64,000 nt of DNA from Cenococcum geophilum 1.58 (taxonomy: Eukaryota > Ascomycota > Dothideomycetes > Gloniales > Gloniaceae), in the NCBI GenBank assembly GCA_001692895.1, contig KV748241.1, positions 930,001 to 994,000 of the forward strand, written 5' to 3'. Both the position numbers and the translations under genes were made by a program. A model generated the notes under the pieces. It saw nothing but the letters and a program-made list of their open reading frames with translations. It ran no database searches and had not been told where the DNA came from. Numbering within the stretch: position 1 is the stretch's first letter; each line of letters begins with the position of its first letter. Shown piece after piece: positions 10,573 to 22,852 of the stretch.

Positions 10573-11806
10573 AAGTGGATAGGCTACGACGAGACTACCT
10601 AGGAGCTACTAGAGAACCTAAGGAATGCTATAGGAAAGGTATAGGAGTATCGGAAGAGAAAAGGTTAGGTAATATTAATAAAGAATCGCCAAAGAATAAG
10701 TTACCTAAGGGGGACACAGGAAAAGCGACTGCCGAACTACTTAGAGTTGTTTCCTTCTCTATTAGAAGAAAATCCGTTCTTTTATTACTAAGTTCCTATA
10801 AACCTTATTAAATAAGTTTCCACTCCTTTAAACGAACCTTCTTACGGACGCGTTTTAAACGCTAAAGACGAGCGTAAGCTAGACGCTGAGCTTTAAAAAT
10901 ACGTGCGGACTCTTCTAAGGCACGCTAGACTGTAAGCAGCGTTGAGAATAGCTTACTATTAAGCTTTATAGTAGTAGATTAAATACGAGACCCTATAATA
11001 AATTACTTAGGGAACTTAGAGACTATTAAGAGTTATAGAACGCGCATACTTAGCATTAGAAATCGAGCGAACATCGCAGGATAATCGAACGTTTGCTTTA
11101 GTGCACTCCGTATAGAAAGAGGGCTGCTAAGATAGAGGACTCGCTAATGTAATATAAACTAACCCCTTTTTTAAACAACAAGAACACGGAGATAGTATTA
11201 CTTCACCAAGCGATAGTATGGAAGAGACTGTACGTATATAATAAAGAGTTAAAGAAAAAGAAGGCGCTTTAGGTATTGTAAGTAACGATATTAGCTAAAT
11301 TAATTAGACGGATATTACACCTCTAGTAAACGACTTAGAGATACTAGGTATCTTTAAGGACAAAGATAAAGAGGAGGGAGATAGTATTATAAACGCTTTA
11401 AGTATAATATTATAACTACTTAGAGAGGAGTTAAAGGAAGCTAGTTAGTTAATATAAGCACGGTTTAGAATAGAACCCGTAAAACCATATAACAAGGAAT
11501 GGTAAGCAGAGTTATATAATATAATCTATATAATCTGTATAATCTATAAAGATCTATAATAGAGTAAATAGAGTAGGTAGAGCAGACAGAGCAATAACTT
11601 TCTTAAGAGTACGGTTGTGTATTTAAAGACCCTTAATCCCTACCTAGATAGTTCCTTCCTTGTAGTAATTCTTAGAATATAATTAGAGTTAATCTATTGG
11701 GCAACTACTCCACCAGTTGTTATTACGTTGTTGACTTATTTGCAATACCTATATACCTAGCCTATTAACGAGTCCACCGTAGTTCTTGCTATAAGGCTCC
11801 GTTATA
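10573..11806 (+). mobile_element. gypsy 3' fragment: half a chromodomain, tail and 3' LTR
   Basis: The first codons read KWIGYDETT*ELLENL, the second half of the chromodomain that ends the integrase of this chromovirus (compare 29120-29260, minus strand). A long 3' region follows, then a polypurine tract aaagaggagggagatag (11368-11384) and an LTR. The start inside a domain, directly abutting a truncated copia LTR, means this is a recombination or deletion join and not a simple insertion. Confidence 0.85.
11385..11806 (+). repeat. gypsy 3' LTR (fragment copy)
   Basis: 422 bases from tattataaacgcttt to ggctccgttata, preceded by the polypurine tract. It matches the gypsy 2 LTRs (TGTTACAGACGC start on the minus strand). 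TG reads TA at the start through RIP. Confidence 0.85.
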
Positions 11807-12090
11807 AGTACTACCTAATAGGTTTAAAACTTTATATATTATAATAGAGGACCGTAAATTATTAATAAGGCTAGTTAAGGTGTCTATAGGCTTATAATAG
11901 GCGTATTTATAAGGTTCCACTTTCTAGTAAGCTGTAATAAGTTTATTGTATAGGAAGTCGTCTGTTTAAAGCTTAGTATTAAGGCCGTGCTATAGGTGCC
12001 GAAGGTCTTTAATAAGAATTTGCAGGTACTTTATAGTTGATTTTTCGGTGTTTTTATTAATTACGGTCCGTAACTTAATCGCATTCTATT
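11807..12090 (-). pseudogene. copia C gag, 3' piece
   Basis: Corresponds to copia A about 8425-8705, including the block gaggaccgtaaatt. It ends with ctatt (12086-12090), the target duplication of copia B. It is more heavily TpA-converted than copia A. Confidence 0.8.
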
Positions 12091-12349
12091 TGTTGGTACC
12101 AATTTAATGGTATAAGTAAGTTGTGTCTAGGGGCACGAAATACGTATAGTATTGTATGCTTATTTAGACGGTGGTGACTGTCGATTCTATTGAGGTGGGC
12201 TACGTGGTCTATATACTAACGCACCTCCCCCCTAAGCTAGTGTTTTAGGAGTGTACTAGACGCGTAAGCGAACCGAACGCGTAAACGCGTACTTGGCGTA
12301 TTGAACCGCGTAAGCACGCGGTTAGTATAGCAGGTGCTGTAATTATACA
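12091..12349 (-). repeat. copia B 3' LTR
   Basis: Starts tgttggtacc on the + strand and ends attataca. It carries aaccgcgtaagcacgcggtt, an inverted repeat different in sequence from the copia A hairpin but in the same place. Confidence 0.9.
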
Positions 12350-12599
12350 CTAGTGGTACTTGGAAAATGGAACCACTTGCGTATAGCCTCCGTAATTGCC
12401 TTAATAGAACTATAAAAGACGTAAGAAAATATATAGGAAATCCCTCCCAAGGTGCCTTTTGGGTTGCCTTCCGAACGGTGCTCTAAGCTGGCCGTAAGTC
12501 CTGCTTACGGTCCGTAAAATGAACTATACGCCCTTTAACGGGCCGTAAATGCACTATACGGCCTTCCGAACGGGCCGTAACTGAACTATAAATGCTCCG

Positions 12600-15500
12600 T
12601 TAGTCTCGCTCTACCTATTCTATGACCTTTAGGTTGAGCTTATTTGTGTTAATTAGGGTTTTAAGAGCTTGACACGGCTTTGCCTTTGTTATAGCGTCTG
12701 CTAGGTTGTCTCCGCTGCTGATCTATTTGACCTCCGTAATCTCGCGTCGTTTGTAGGCCTAATGTAGGTATATTAGGTCGACTATAAGCCTCTTCTCTTG
12801 TGTCGTACCTAGTTTGACTAGGCAGTCGTAGAGGGACTTTAAATTGGTGTATAAAACTAGGGGTAGTTGCTCCAGTTATAGGATCTTCTAGATCGTTGAT
12901 TTGATTACGGCTGCTATATTAAAGCCATGGGCTAGTGCATATAGTTTAGAAGCTAGTACACTGCGGGTTACTTGCTTGTATTTAATTAAAGACCAATATA
13001 GTATATTTACGTCTTAATTATGGTCCGTAAGTATAATTATAAAGCCGATTTACGATAATAGGTCCCTATTATTAGCGAAGGAGGCGTCTATAAATACTAT
13101 TACGCTAATAGAATTTAGGTCTAGCGGTATAAAAGTAAGTCCTCTTATCGCGTTATTAATCTGCTATTAAATGCGCTTATTAAGCTGCTTAATATTTTCT
13201 TTTTATAGATCTACTACCTAGGCCGCAAAGGATAAGTTATAGGCAGATTTGGGTTAACAGACTATAGCAATATAGGCACCTCTTACACGCTGTGCAGCGT
13301 ATTAGTCCTTTATATTTACGGTTTTACGGGTCTCTCTATAGGAACTAGTAAGGTCCGTAGGCTTTACCGTAATAGGCTTTAGGTTTTAAGCTTGGCGTTC
13401 CTAAGTTAGCTAGATTAAGTTGCCCTTTTATATAATTAAGCCTCCGTTAAACTTAATTGGAGTCTACTTAGTTAACTGCTCCTATGGCTTTACTAGGAAC
13501 TTAGCCTCTTATAGTTTGGTCTCTTCCGCGTCCGCAAAAGTTTGGTTCGCTAAAAAGAGGGTATTATCTATTTGGAGTCTAACGATGCTAAGGCCGTTTA
13601 ATAGGGTATGTAGGAGGCAAGGGTTATAGGTCGACTGCTCTATCTTAAGTTTACTAATGTGGTGCTAGTGGTATGTTTTAAACTAGTGGTTTCCAGCTTC
13701 CGGCACTTTGTAAAGTGGTTTTACAACCCGTAAAATTGTTCCTAGTTATAGATTAAGCTTAAGCGGTGGCCGTATAAAGATGTCCCTACTTAGGTAGGTA
13801 TTAGACTGCATATAGGCTTATAAGATGTCCCGTAAGTAGAGAGCTATGGGTTTGGTTTTCTGTAGACCTAGTGTAAGCGCAAGTATAATCCGTTAACTGA
13901 CCCGTTAAATTGTAGGCGATTGCGTAAGGATAAGGTTCTTTCCCTAGTCGTTATAAGCTTATACGACGAGCCTTAACTTTTTAAAGGCTTTATTAGTATT
14001 GGGGTGCTTAATTTCGTTAATAAAGCGCGAGTTAAATATACGGACGCCTTGCGGAATGTCTCTCTCCGTTATAACCGCAAAGACGCCCTTCTTAAGTAGT
14101 CCGTTGATCTCTTTGCGTCGTAAGTCCGTAAAGGGGGTTTCCTATACTAGAACTGATATATCTATAGGCGGAGATTGTTTTGCGGATGTACCTGCGGAGG
14201 TATCTGCGGAGGTTAGGTAATTCTCTGTTATGGGGTTCTTAGTTGCGGGGTACTTTTAAGGGCGCCCTCGGCTACGCTTTATAGTAGGTTTTATAGGCTT
14301 AGTAGGTTTCTAGGGGACTTCTTTAGTAGGTAAGGGTGCTTCCAGTTTATCTAGTTCGGCGGGTGCTTCTAGTTTATCTAATTTGGTAGGTGCTTCTAGT
14401 TTATCTGGCTCAGCGGGTGCTTCTAGTTCGTCTAGCTCGACGTTATAGGTGCTTTTGGGCCGAAAATAGGGTTTTACGGACGTGCTTCTAAAGCTTGTCG
14501 GTCCGCTAGGGAGCTATATATAGTAGGTCTTGTCTTCTACGGCTAGTAGACGGTAAGGTCTAGTCTAATTGCCGCTTTCTCGCTATATAAGGACTTTAGA
14601 GTTAAGCGGGAGGTTATATACTGGGGTTGTATTAGGTCCGTTGCGGTAGTATAGGGCGTTATTAACAGCTTATTTAGCCCGTAGTTTAACTATCTTGGCT
14701 ATTACCTTCTATATTATAGCTGCTCGTTCCGTAATAGACGGAGTAGGGGGGTCTAGGTTACTTATTCTTGGGTAGGCTCCGTAGACTAAGAGGGTAGGTA
14801 CTAGTCCGTTAGGGCCGGCGGTGTTATTAACGGCTTTTATGGCTATCTGTAAAGCTAGTTTCTTTTAGATGTTCTTATACTCGTCTGTAATGATCTAGTA
14901 AGCTCTCTGTAAAGCTAGGTAAGCTCGCTTAATAAGCCTAACGGACTAGTACGCCTTAACTAGAACGGCTTTTATTAATATAGCTATAGCCATAGTATAC
15001 TGCTGGAATTCCTTACTAATAAAGTTCCTATTAGCGTTGTGGGTGATATACTTAGGAGGCCTAAGGTATATGTTAATCCAGTAGGTCCGTAAAATGTCTT
15101 AAGTATATTTTACGGATATATTTTGCAACTAACGGGCGGCTTAATAGTGGGTTGCCTCGTTAATTATATATAATACTGGACTGCTATTAATGTACATAAT
15201 ATCTACGTACACTAAGTGGTTGAAATTAAGGTCCTTATAAAGGGTAAACTTAAATCTGCCTAGGGAACGTCCGTATTTCTAGTAGAAAGAGCAGTATTTA
15301 GTTAGGTAGTTAATTACCTTCCTATTAATGTTGTCGTGTCTAGAATGTTTAAGGACTCTATATAGCTTTTTAGTTAACAAGTAGCCAAAGCGGCGGTATA
15401 GGTGGTGGATCTTTATACTAGTGAGGTAGTACGGGTTATAGTTAAAAGATTCCTAAATATAGGTCTGTAAAGTCTCTCCCTATATAAGGAACGGGTGTCC

Positions 15501-17663
15501 AAAACGTCGTACAATTGGTAGGGTAATATGTTTGCTTCCTAGGGCAGTTATGGGGCCAATTACGGTGTTCGTAACATTGTTGTAGTAGACCTATAACCTA
15601 TTTATATCTGCAAGGCAGAGTAGAAAAGGGGTGTCCGCTTTTACTATGTGGAAGTTAACTAGGCTAATTGGGGTCTTAACTGTAACTAATCCAATTAATG
15701 TAGTTAAGCCAATGCCGAATTAGACGTTTATGGCCCTAGATTATATAGTATTAATATCCGTATTATTATTTACGGTGGTCTTATATATAAGGTATTGTCC
15801 GTAACCTGCAGTAGACTTTTTAGAGGCACCTGTATTGATTATAACGCTATAGAATTCTTTAGGGGTATAGCGTTCTGTAGTAATATATGCAAATAGGTCC
15901 TGTTTACGGTCTGTAATGTCCGTAATGGGTCTAATAGGTATGCTTGTGGGCCAGTTTTTGGGTGCAATTAAGTATATAAAGGAACGGTCGGCTAATATGG
16001 TTATAGTATTAAAGGCTTAACTGTCCGTAAAAGGTCTGAAAGTAGTTAGGAACGTCTTTAAGGTCTTCTATTCCTAAGTGTTTAAGTTAAAATTAATTAT
16101 AAGGGCTTCCATTAACTTGTTAAGAGACTCTTCTACTTCCTCTTCTTTGTATTCTAAGATAAACTAGTTAATCCGTTTATTAAATTTCTTCTTAGACCTG
16201 TTACGTTCTTTTTAGGTATGCCTTATAGACCAACATCCTTCCTTGCCGTATATAAAGCACTTCTAATTGGTTCGTCTATAGGGGTATACTTTTATACGGG
16301 AGTTACTGTGGAGGTTGCGGGTAGAACCTGGTTGATGCGGGTGCTGCTAGCGGTAGCGGCGGTCCGTAAAGTAGGCATCTAAGTTAGTTTACGGATCTTA
16401 TAGGTCCGTAATAAAGGCTTAAGTACTGCCTGGCGGGTTTAAGGCTTTGTACGTTGCAATAGAGGACCGTAAATTGTTAATAAGGCCAGCTATAGTGTCT
16501 GCGGGCTTATAATAGGCGTATTTATAGGGTTCCATTTCCTGGCAGGCCGTAATTAGTTTATTATACAAGAAGTCGTCCGTTTGAAGCTTAATATTAAGAC
16601 TATACTGTAGGTGGCGGAGGTCTTTAATAAGGATTTATAGGCACTCTATAGTTGATTTTTCGGTATTTTTGTCCATTACAGTCCGTAACTTAGTCGCATT
16701 CTATTAGGTAAGGATATTACGCCTATATTCCGGCCCTTTAAAGTAGTTATATATAGCCTTATATAGCTTATTAAAGGGAACGCCAAGGGGGTTGCTCTTA
16801 AGGTTAGTGTAGTAGTGGTTAAGTGCTAGGCCGTGTAGCATGGTAGAGTAGGCTTGGCTAAACTCCTGTTTAGGGATATTAGCCTTTTAACAGAGGTCCG
16901 TAAAGATGGTCAGTTTAAAGTTAAAATTATTGTTTTTACTGCTGTACTTAGATTCGTTGGTATAGAGCTTAGCTAGATTAGCTAGCTCCTTACTATAGGT
17001 CTTTACTTAGGTAGTTTACGGGTCTATAGCTTGCGGATTTATGGGTTGCGGATATATAGGTTACGGATCTGTAGTTTAAATAACGGGAGGGGTTTAGTCC
17101 GTATTTTGGTTCGCGGGGGTATTGTGGTCCGTAATTTGGGTTATAGGGGTATTACGGTCCGTAATATAAGTACTAGGTGTACTTTGGCTAGTAAAATTAA
17201 TTCCGAAACTGCTTGGGTTTATAGGACGAATTTGGTTAAGAGGGTTAGGTATAAGGCTAGCGATTATATTAAGTTTGGAAGAAGTAAAGAGTTCCTTAGT
17301 AGTGTTATACTTGTCTAGGATTTCTTCCTTAGTCTATTCCGTTCGGTCCTCCTTATGTATTATATTATATAAGGACCGTGCGATAGTGACCTATTTATTC
17401 CTTTTAACCTATACGCCTTGGTTATATAAAAGGGTCCGTAGGTTATAGATAGTAGTAGGGTTATATTTCTTAAAGATGGCTTCTATAAAGTCCGTAAAGT
17501 CTTCCTGGTATTGCTCCCATAGGTTAATGTTTATGAGCTTAAAGTATTCGTACTTAAGGATTTTAAATTTAATATAGTTGTTGACGTCATTTATAGACGT
17601 AACGTTAACTCCTTATCTCCACTTCTTTTAACCTTTATTAACCTGCTTGCTGATATCTACCAT
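12600..17663 (-). pseudogene. copia B Gag-Pol polyprotein, stops only
   Basis: The frame runs from ATG at 17663 to TAA at 12600, 5064 nt, divisible by three, so again there is no net frameshift. Domain order is as in copia A: Gag, zinc knuckle, protease, integrase, RT, RNase H. It is 21 codons longer than copia A. The difference lies at about 14340-14440, where a Pro/Glu/Leu-rich linker between integrase and RT has extra copies of a roughly 30-bp unit (ggtgcttctagtttatct). Many Trp and Gln codons have become TAG/TAA. Confidence 0.88.
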
Positions 17664-18002
17664 ACTGTATAGTGTAGTATGGTACGTAGCGGGTGGAAGA
17701 GGTCTTGTAAGGGTCCGTAAAATCGGTTGACGGGCCTATAACGGTTCGTAGAAGGGTAAGGGGGTCTCCGTAGGGTCTTAACAGGTCCATAGTAGTTTAC
17801 AGGAGGGTAAGAGGTCTCCGTAACGGTCCGTAAAAGTGATTAACGGGTCCGTAACGGTTTGTAAAAGGGTAAGGGGTCTCTATAAGGGGTTAGAGAGGAG
17901 GCTGGGGTATTTTAGTAGGGTATGGTAGTCGCGTTCTTGGTATAATTGTGTTTTTAACGTGGTCGCGTTGACTACTGGTATAGTGGTTAATATCTCTGAT
18001 TA

Positions 18003-18155
18003 AGGTGGAGCGTAAACATCTTCTAAAACCAGGGTAGATTTAAGGTAATTCTAGGTAAGGTGGAGCGTCAGACGTCTTCCAAATCTAAAGTACTTTAATT
18101 CTCTTTAACTGAAATAGGGGCTTGTAAGGTGGAGCGTTGGACGTCTTCTAAGCAA
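18003..18155 (-). repeat. three stem-loop repeats in the copia B leader
   Basis: The same three ggtggagcg...acgtcttc motifs at the same spacing as in copia A. Confidence 0.7.
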
Positions 18156-18192
18156 GTGCGTATCTCCTGATCTGTGCGCGCTCACTAATCAG

Positions 18193-18451
18193 TGTTAGTA
18201 CCAATTTAATGGTATAAGTGAGTCGTGTCTAGGGGCACGAAATACGTATAGTATTATATGCTTATTTAGACGGTGGTGACTGTCGATTCTATTGAGGTGG
18301 GCTACGTGGTCTATATACTAACGCACCTTCCCCCTAAGCTAGTGTTTCAGGAGTGTACTAGACGCGTAAGCGAACCGAACGCGTAAACGCGTACTTGGTG
18401 TATTGAACCGCGTAAGCACGCGGTTAGTACAGCAGGTGCTGTAATTATACA
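18193..18451 (-). repeat. copia B 5' LTR
   Basis: Pairs with 12091-12349 and is followed by ctatt at 18452-18456. Confidence 0.9.
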
Positions 18452-18456
18452 CTATT

Positions 18457-19744
18457 GTATAAGGATATTACGCTTATATTCTAGCCCTTTAAAGTAGTTG
18501 CGTATAGCTTTATATAGCTTATTAAAGGGAACACCAAGGGGGTTGCTCTTAAGGTTAGTGTAATAGTGGTTAAGGGCTAGGCCGCGCAGTATAGTAGAGT
18601 AGGCTTAGCTAAATTTCTATTTAGGAATATCAGCCTTCTAATAGAGGTCCGTAAAGATAGTTAGTTTAAAGTTAAAGTTATTATTTTTACCGCTGTACTT
18701 AGATTCGTTAGTATAGAGCTTAGCTAGGTTAGCTAGCTCCTTACTATAGGTCTTTACTTAGGTAGTTTATAGATCTGTAACTTAAGCGACGGAAGGGTTT
18801 TAGTCCGTATTTTGGTTTATAAGGGTATTATAGTCCGTAACTTAAGTACTAGGTATACTTTAGCCCGTAAGATTAATTTTAAGATTTCTTTAGTCTGTAG
18901 GACGAATTTAGTTAAATAGGTCGTCTATAAGACCGGAGATCCTATTAAGTTTAAAAGAGGCAAAGAGTCTGCTAGTTTTAATATAATTTAGGATCTACTC
19001 TTTAGTCTATTCCGTTTAGTCCTCCTTACGCAATATATTATATAGAGACCGTATAATAGTAACTTATTTGTCCTTTTTAACCCATACACCTTAGTGACGT
19101 AAGAGGGTTTATAGGTTGCGGGTAGCTATAAGGTTATAAGCTTTAAAGATAGCTTTTATAAAGTCCGCAAAGTCTTTCTTATATTATTCCTATAGATCGT
19201 TATTTAAAAGCTTAAAGTATCCGTATTTAAGGATTTTAAAATTAATATAGTCGTTAACGCCGTTTATAGATATAAGGTCGACTTCCTAACTCTACTTCTT
19301 TTGACCTTCGTTAATTCGCTTGCTTATATCTACCGTATTATATAGCGTAGTATATCTATATAAGCTGTAACGGGTTAAGAGGAGCTTATAGCGGGTGGTA
19401 GTGGCTTATAGCGGGTGGAGGAGGTCTTATAACGGTCCGTAAAATCGATTAACGGGTCTATAATAGTTTAAGAGGTCTTATAATGGTCCGTAAAGGCGAT
19501 TAATAGGTCTATAATAGTTTATAAGAGGGTAGGGGGTTCCGTAAAGGTCTATATTCGCGTCTATAAACTTCTAGTAAACTATACTAAGACTTAAATAAGT
19601 ATACAGAGATGGTAATATAGTCCGTAATCCCCAACTTCCGACCTTTTAGTAGGTCGTACTAGGATATAAACAGGTAGTTGCTGTTATATATCGCTTAAGG
19701 GGAGGTGTTAAATAATTGCTAATCTGTGCGCGCTTACTAATCAG
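18457..19744 (-). pseudogene. copia C gag 5' part and leader
   Basis: Aligns with copia A about 8715-10190. The expected gag ATG reads ACG near 19340, a change that is not of RIP type. Only a degenerate form of the leader is present and the triple stem-loop is not clear here, so copia C belongs to a slightly different subfamily. Confidence 0.75.
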
Positions 19745-19964
19745 TGTTTGTATTAACTTAATAATACAGGTAAGTTATATCCAGGGGCACGAAATACGTA
19801 TAGTATCGTATGCTCTTTTAGATAGTGGTGACTGTCGATTTTATTAAGGTAGACTACGTAGTCTATATACTAATGCGCCCTCCCCCCTAATTAGTTATAA
19901 GTAAGTGGTTGGTGCACCAAACGCGTACTTACGCGTTTGGTACAACAGGTGCTATAATTATACA
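19745..19964 (-). repeat. copia C 5' LTR
   Basis: 220 bases from tgtttgtattaac to ataattataca. It carries the hairpin aaacgcgtacttacgcgttt and is followed by gcagc (19965-19969). Confidence 0.9.
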
Positions 19965-20536
19965 GCAGCGATATAGCAATAAGTGAGAAGATTTTTATAT
20001 ATAGCTAGACGAAAAAGTTATTTAAGACTAAGTAATTATAGAGAAACGTATAAGTTATATTAAAGGAGCACTAATTATAATGTTAAGAAATTTGGAAGAA
20101 AGATTAGAGGACTAGAGGAGTAAAAGGTAAATTATAGTACCTATAAATAAAAGACTAATATTTAGATTAGCTAGAGGGAGGTTTAAACTTAAAAGTAAAG
20201 ATAAGCTAAGAGTTAACCTAAAGCATCTAGTATACTATATATTAGTATAGATTGCATATATAGATAATATATATAATATATATAAAAATCCAAAAGAAAA
20301 GAATTAGAAGAACCATATAAGGATATATTAGGCGCTAAATAAGCAATAGTATAAAAATGTTAAGTATATGCACAGCTAGTATCTAGTAGAAGTTTAGGAG
20401 TTAGGAGACTTAATACTTTAACTAGAAAGATTCCTTATAGAAGAATACTTAGATGGATAATAGTGGTAGGAATGCCTAGAAAATATATATCTATAGTATA
20501 TTAAAGATAAAAAGCGAACCAGATATTAGCTAAATG
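19965..20536 (+). mobile_element. gypsy 1 gag-pol linker region
   Basis: Matches gypsy 2 (minus strand, about 51350-51920): blocks attatagt/aattatagaa, ataaggatatatt and ttaggagacttaa are shared in order. It ends at gctaaatg, where the un-RIPped insert begins, and continues at about 23755. Confidence 0.8.
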
Positions 20537-20809
20537 TAAGGCATATTACTAGGGTATATGGTAGAGAGCAGGCAAGCCGAGTATGAGTTACAAGGAGAGT
20601 CGATGGAAGAGGACGATATGGTAATGAGGGTAGGCAATAGCCTAGGTACAGAGAGACGAGGGAAAGGGCTGCAAGCCCGAGGTAAGGAGGTGCCAAGTCT
20701 AGCCTTCGGCTAGGCCTTGGCTACCCCTAAGAGCTCCTAGGCGATGCAGCCAGTAAGGGGCCAAAAGATCCCTTACACTAAACATCGGCATTTTGTTGGG
20801 GTGCCAAGA

Positions 20810-21010
20810 TCCTGGAGGCCTCCTGACAGGATTTTGATTATCCTGGACGTCCTGATCGTCCTGACAGGCTCCTGGCAGGCTCCTGGCAGGATTTTGATTT
20901 TCCTGATCGTCCTAATTGTCCTGACAGGCTCCTGGCAGGATCTTTGATTTCCTGGATCGTCCTGTCAGGGCCCTGACAGGAGACTAGTATTTCCTGATCG
21001 TCCTGGCAGG
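20810..21010. repeat. tandem repeat of a roughly 38-bp unit (tcctgatcgtcctgacaggc)
   Basis: Four to five imperfect copies containing cctgacaggctcctggcagg and gattttcctgatcgtcct. Related fragments occur near 22280 and 23640. Confidence 0.75.
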
Positions 21011-21082
21011 ATACCCCCCCCAAAGCGACACCTATGCACACACCCTCAAGCAACACCCCCCAATGCGACACCCCCCCTTAGG

Positions 21083-21100
21083 TGCGCGCGCGCGCGCGCG
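21083..21100. repeat. (GC)n run
   Basis: Nine alternating GC steps. Such a run can adopt Z-DNA; here it is probably just microsatellite. Confidence 0.9.
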
Positions 21101-21166
21101 ACACATAGTGCTATTGGGCGCGACACACAGTGCTATCGGGTCCCCGCTATATTCCCGATAGCCTAC

Positions 21167-21785
21167 ACGTGCCTCTGCTACGTTCCCCCCTTTGTAGCCA
21201 CCTTATCTTTTACTCTTCCTTACATCCTCCCTACCTTAGGAGGCACTAGCACGGCAGCCAGCAGAGGACCGTCGCCAGAACCAGACGACCGTTACCAGAA
21301 CTAGACGACGACCTTTCGAACAACTAGCCAGTGAGTACCACGAACGATTTAATTGATCGATCAATCGAATTCGATATCGGCCCATTAGCGAATCGAATCA
21401 AGGCCTCCTAGGGAGGCACCCCAGACGACTACTATTCAAACGTACAGCCAGCGAACGCCTATAGAGAACGATTCGAATCAATACAATTAATCGCAATCGA
21501 ATCAAGCAGAACCTTCGATCGGGCCGACCTCTCCCCCGAATTACAGATACAGACAGGTAGGTATAGACGGTAGGCACGACAAGCACAGGCAGGCACAGAC
21601 GGTAGGACAGGCAGGACTGGCAGGCAGGCAGGTAGGCAGGTAGGCAGGCACGCACTAGGCCTAGTTAGGAAATCAGCACACGGCCGGGTCGTCGGGAACA
21701 CTGCTGATCGACGATTTGGAGCCTCCGCGAGAGGCTCCTCAGTCAATCGCCCGACGCTCAAGCGATTGTAGAGCTCCATGACAGA
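21167..21785 (-). repeat. minisatellite module, short inverted copy
   Basis: Reading the minus strand from 21785: (GGCA/GGTA-type) microsatellite, a header with gggggagaggtcggcc and two natt-rich blocks, two to three units of the 20-bp repeat tctggttctggcgacggtc, then the spacer ctgctggctgccgt...aggtagggagga and gggacccgat near 21140. It matches 53941-55100 in order. The 12-bp array is absent. Confidence 0.8.
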
Positions 21786-22275
21786 CACAGGCGGTAGGCA
21801 GAAAAGATTAATTTGGATTATTTAGATTATATATAATTGTCACGTGTCTATACATTGCTTGGCCGAAAACCCTGCAACTNAGGTATTCAACCAGATGTTC
21901 AACACGGTCAATAACATCATCGCTTGCAACTGCACTCAATAGGTCGTTCTTTTCACCCACCCACCCCCCTTACGATGTACATTAGATTAGTTACTTGCAG
22001 TCCTGTTTAGGTCTAGCGGCGGGCTATCCCATTAGGGGCACCGGGTAGGATTCAGGCCAGATCTCCGAAGTTTAGGCCTAAAAAGCCTTATAAACGCTAG
22101 GATATCGCCTGGATCCCGCCCTATAGGCCTGCACCCCCCACAATCGATATATTTGAAATGGACTATGACCTGTTCGTGCCGTGCGAGAGATAGATAAATT
22201 TTAAAATTTTAAAATTTTTTTTCACTAGCTGCAAATACTAGAGTGTTAATATACCTTATTTTAAATCTAGAATTT
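21786..22275. other. unassigned sequence with one ambiguous base
   Basis: Balanced composition with CpA retained. It includes a base read as n at 21880, a C-run near 21964 and an A/T palindrome aaattttaaaattttaaaatt (22197-22216). No convincing frame or domain. Confidence 0.4.
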
Positions 22276-22352
22276 TTATTGTTGTCCTGATGGTCCTGAT
22301 AGTCCTAATAGTCCTGGAGGTCCTGATGGTCCTAGAGGTCCTAATGGTCCTA
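22276..22352. repeat. 9-bp tandem repeat (tcctgatgg)n
   Basis: About eight imperfect units. On the minus strand it translates to Gly-Pro-X triplets that look collagen-like, but the frame is only a by-product of the 9-bp period. Confidence 0.85.
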
Positions 22353-22386
22353 CAGTGATGTGCACGACCAGCGAGTTGCAGATTCG

Positions 22387-22720
22387 GCCACCAGCTGTAC
22401 ATAGTAATTGTAGCGAAGCCGTATGCTTGGCTACAAGAACATTACTTCTGACGGCCTTCCTCCGCAGTGTCGTGATCTTTGTCAAATATCGTGAGGCTTC
22501 CACCCGTATGATATTGCCAAATTTCGTCAACCTCTCTGCAGAAACAGCGTTGTATTCGCGTTTTGGCGGGCATAATGGAGGCATAGTTAAGGGGGAGAAA
22601 AGGAAGCGTCGTCTTCAATTTGATTCTCCTGGCCAACCAAGGCGATTCTCCAGGGCAACCAAAAAGGTCCTTGCGTGCAGCTACAGCCGTTCGCTACAAT
22701 TACTATGTACAGCTGGTGGC
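22387..22720. repeat. foldback unit 1
   Basis: 334 bp flanked by perfect 31-bp inverted repeats (22387-22417 and 22690-22720, starting gccaccagctgtacatagta). A wider, broken inverted repeat extends outward: cgagttgcagattcg on the left matches cgaatctgcaactcg on the right, offset by 27 bases. It resembles a MITE. No clear target duplication was found. Confidence 0.8.
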
Positions 22721-22852
22721 AACCAGGCGAAATTGGATGCGCGTACCGAATCTGCAACTCGCGGGGGCATCACTGTACAGTGCATTGCACGACCAGCTTC
22801 CCCCCCCCTTGCAAAAAAAATATTTCGCTACAGTACGCGGGCCCGCTAAATC

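Larger units (their letters stand above)
12091..18451 (-). mobile_element. copia B: full-length Ty1/copia retrotransposon
   Basis: A 6361-bp element inside copia C, bounded by ctatt (12086-12090 and 18452-18456). It has two 259-bp LTRs that differ from each other mostly by transitions. Internally it is a close relative of copia A over its whole length, but its LTR is about 40 bp longer, with a different hairpin region. Its frame is more RIPped than that of copia A. Confidence 0.92.
10457..19964 (-). mobile_element. copia C: Ty1/copia shell with nested insertions and a deletion
   Basis: Outer ends match a copia LTR beginning tgtttgtattaac on the + strand (10457) and ending ataattataca (19964), with the 5-bp duplication gcagc on both sides. 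Only gag-side sequence (11807-12090 and 18457-19744) and the 5' LTR are left. The pol half is missing and is replaced by a gypsy 3' fragment. Copia B is inserted in the gag region. The matching duplications show that the outer element was once a simple intact insertion. Confidence 0.88.

Noticed and set aside
21083..21100. Functional Z-DNA element
   Set aside because: Only a short GC microsatellite; nothing around it supports a role.
22276..22584. Collagen-like Gly-Pro-X protein on the minus strand
   Set aside because: Arises from a 9-bp tandem repeat joined to a foldback unit; no start context and no conserved protein.
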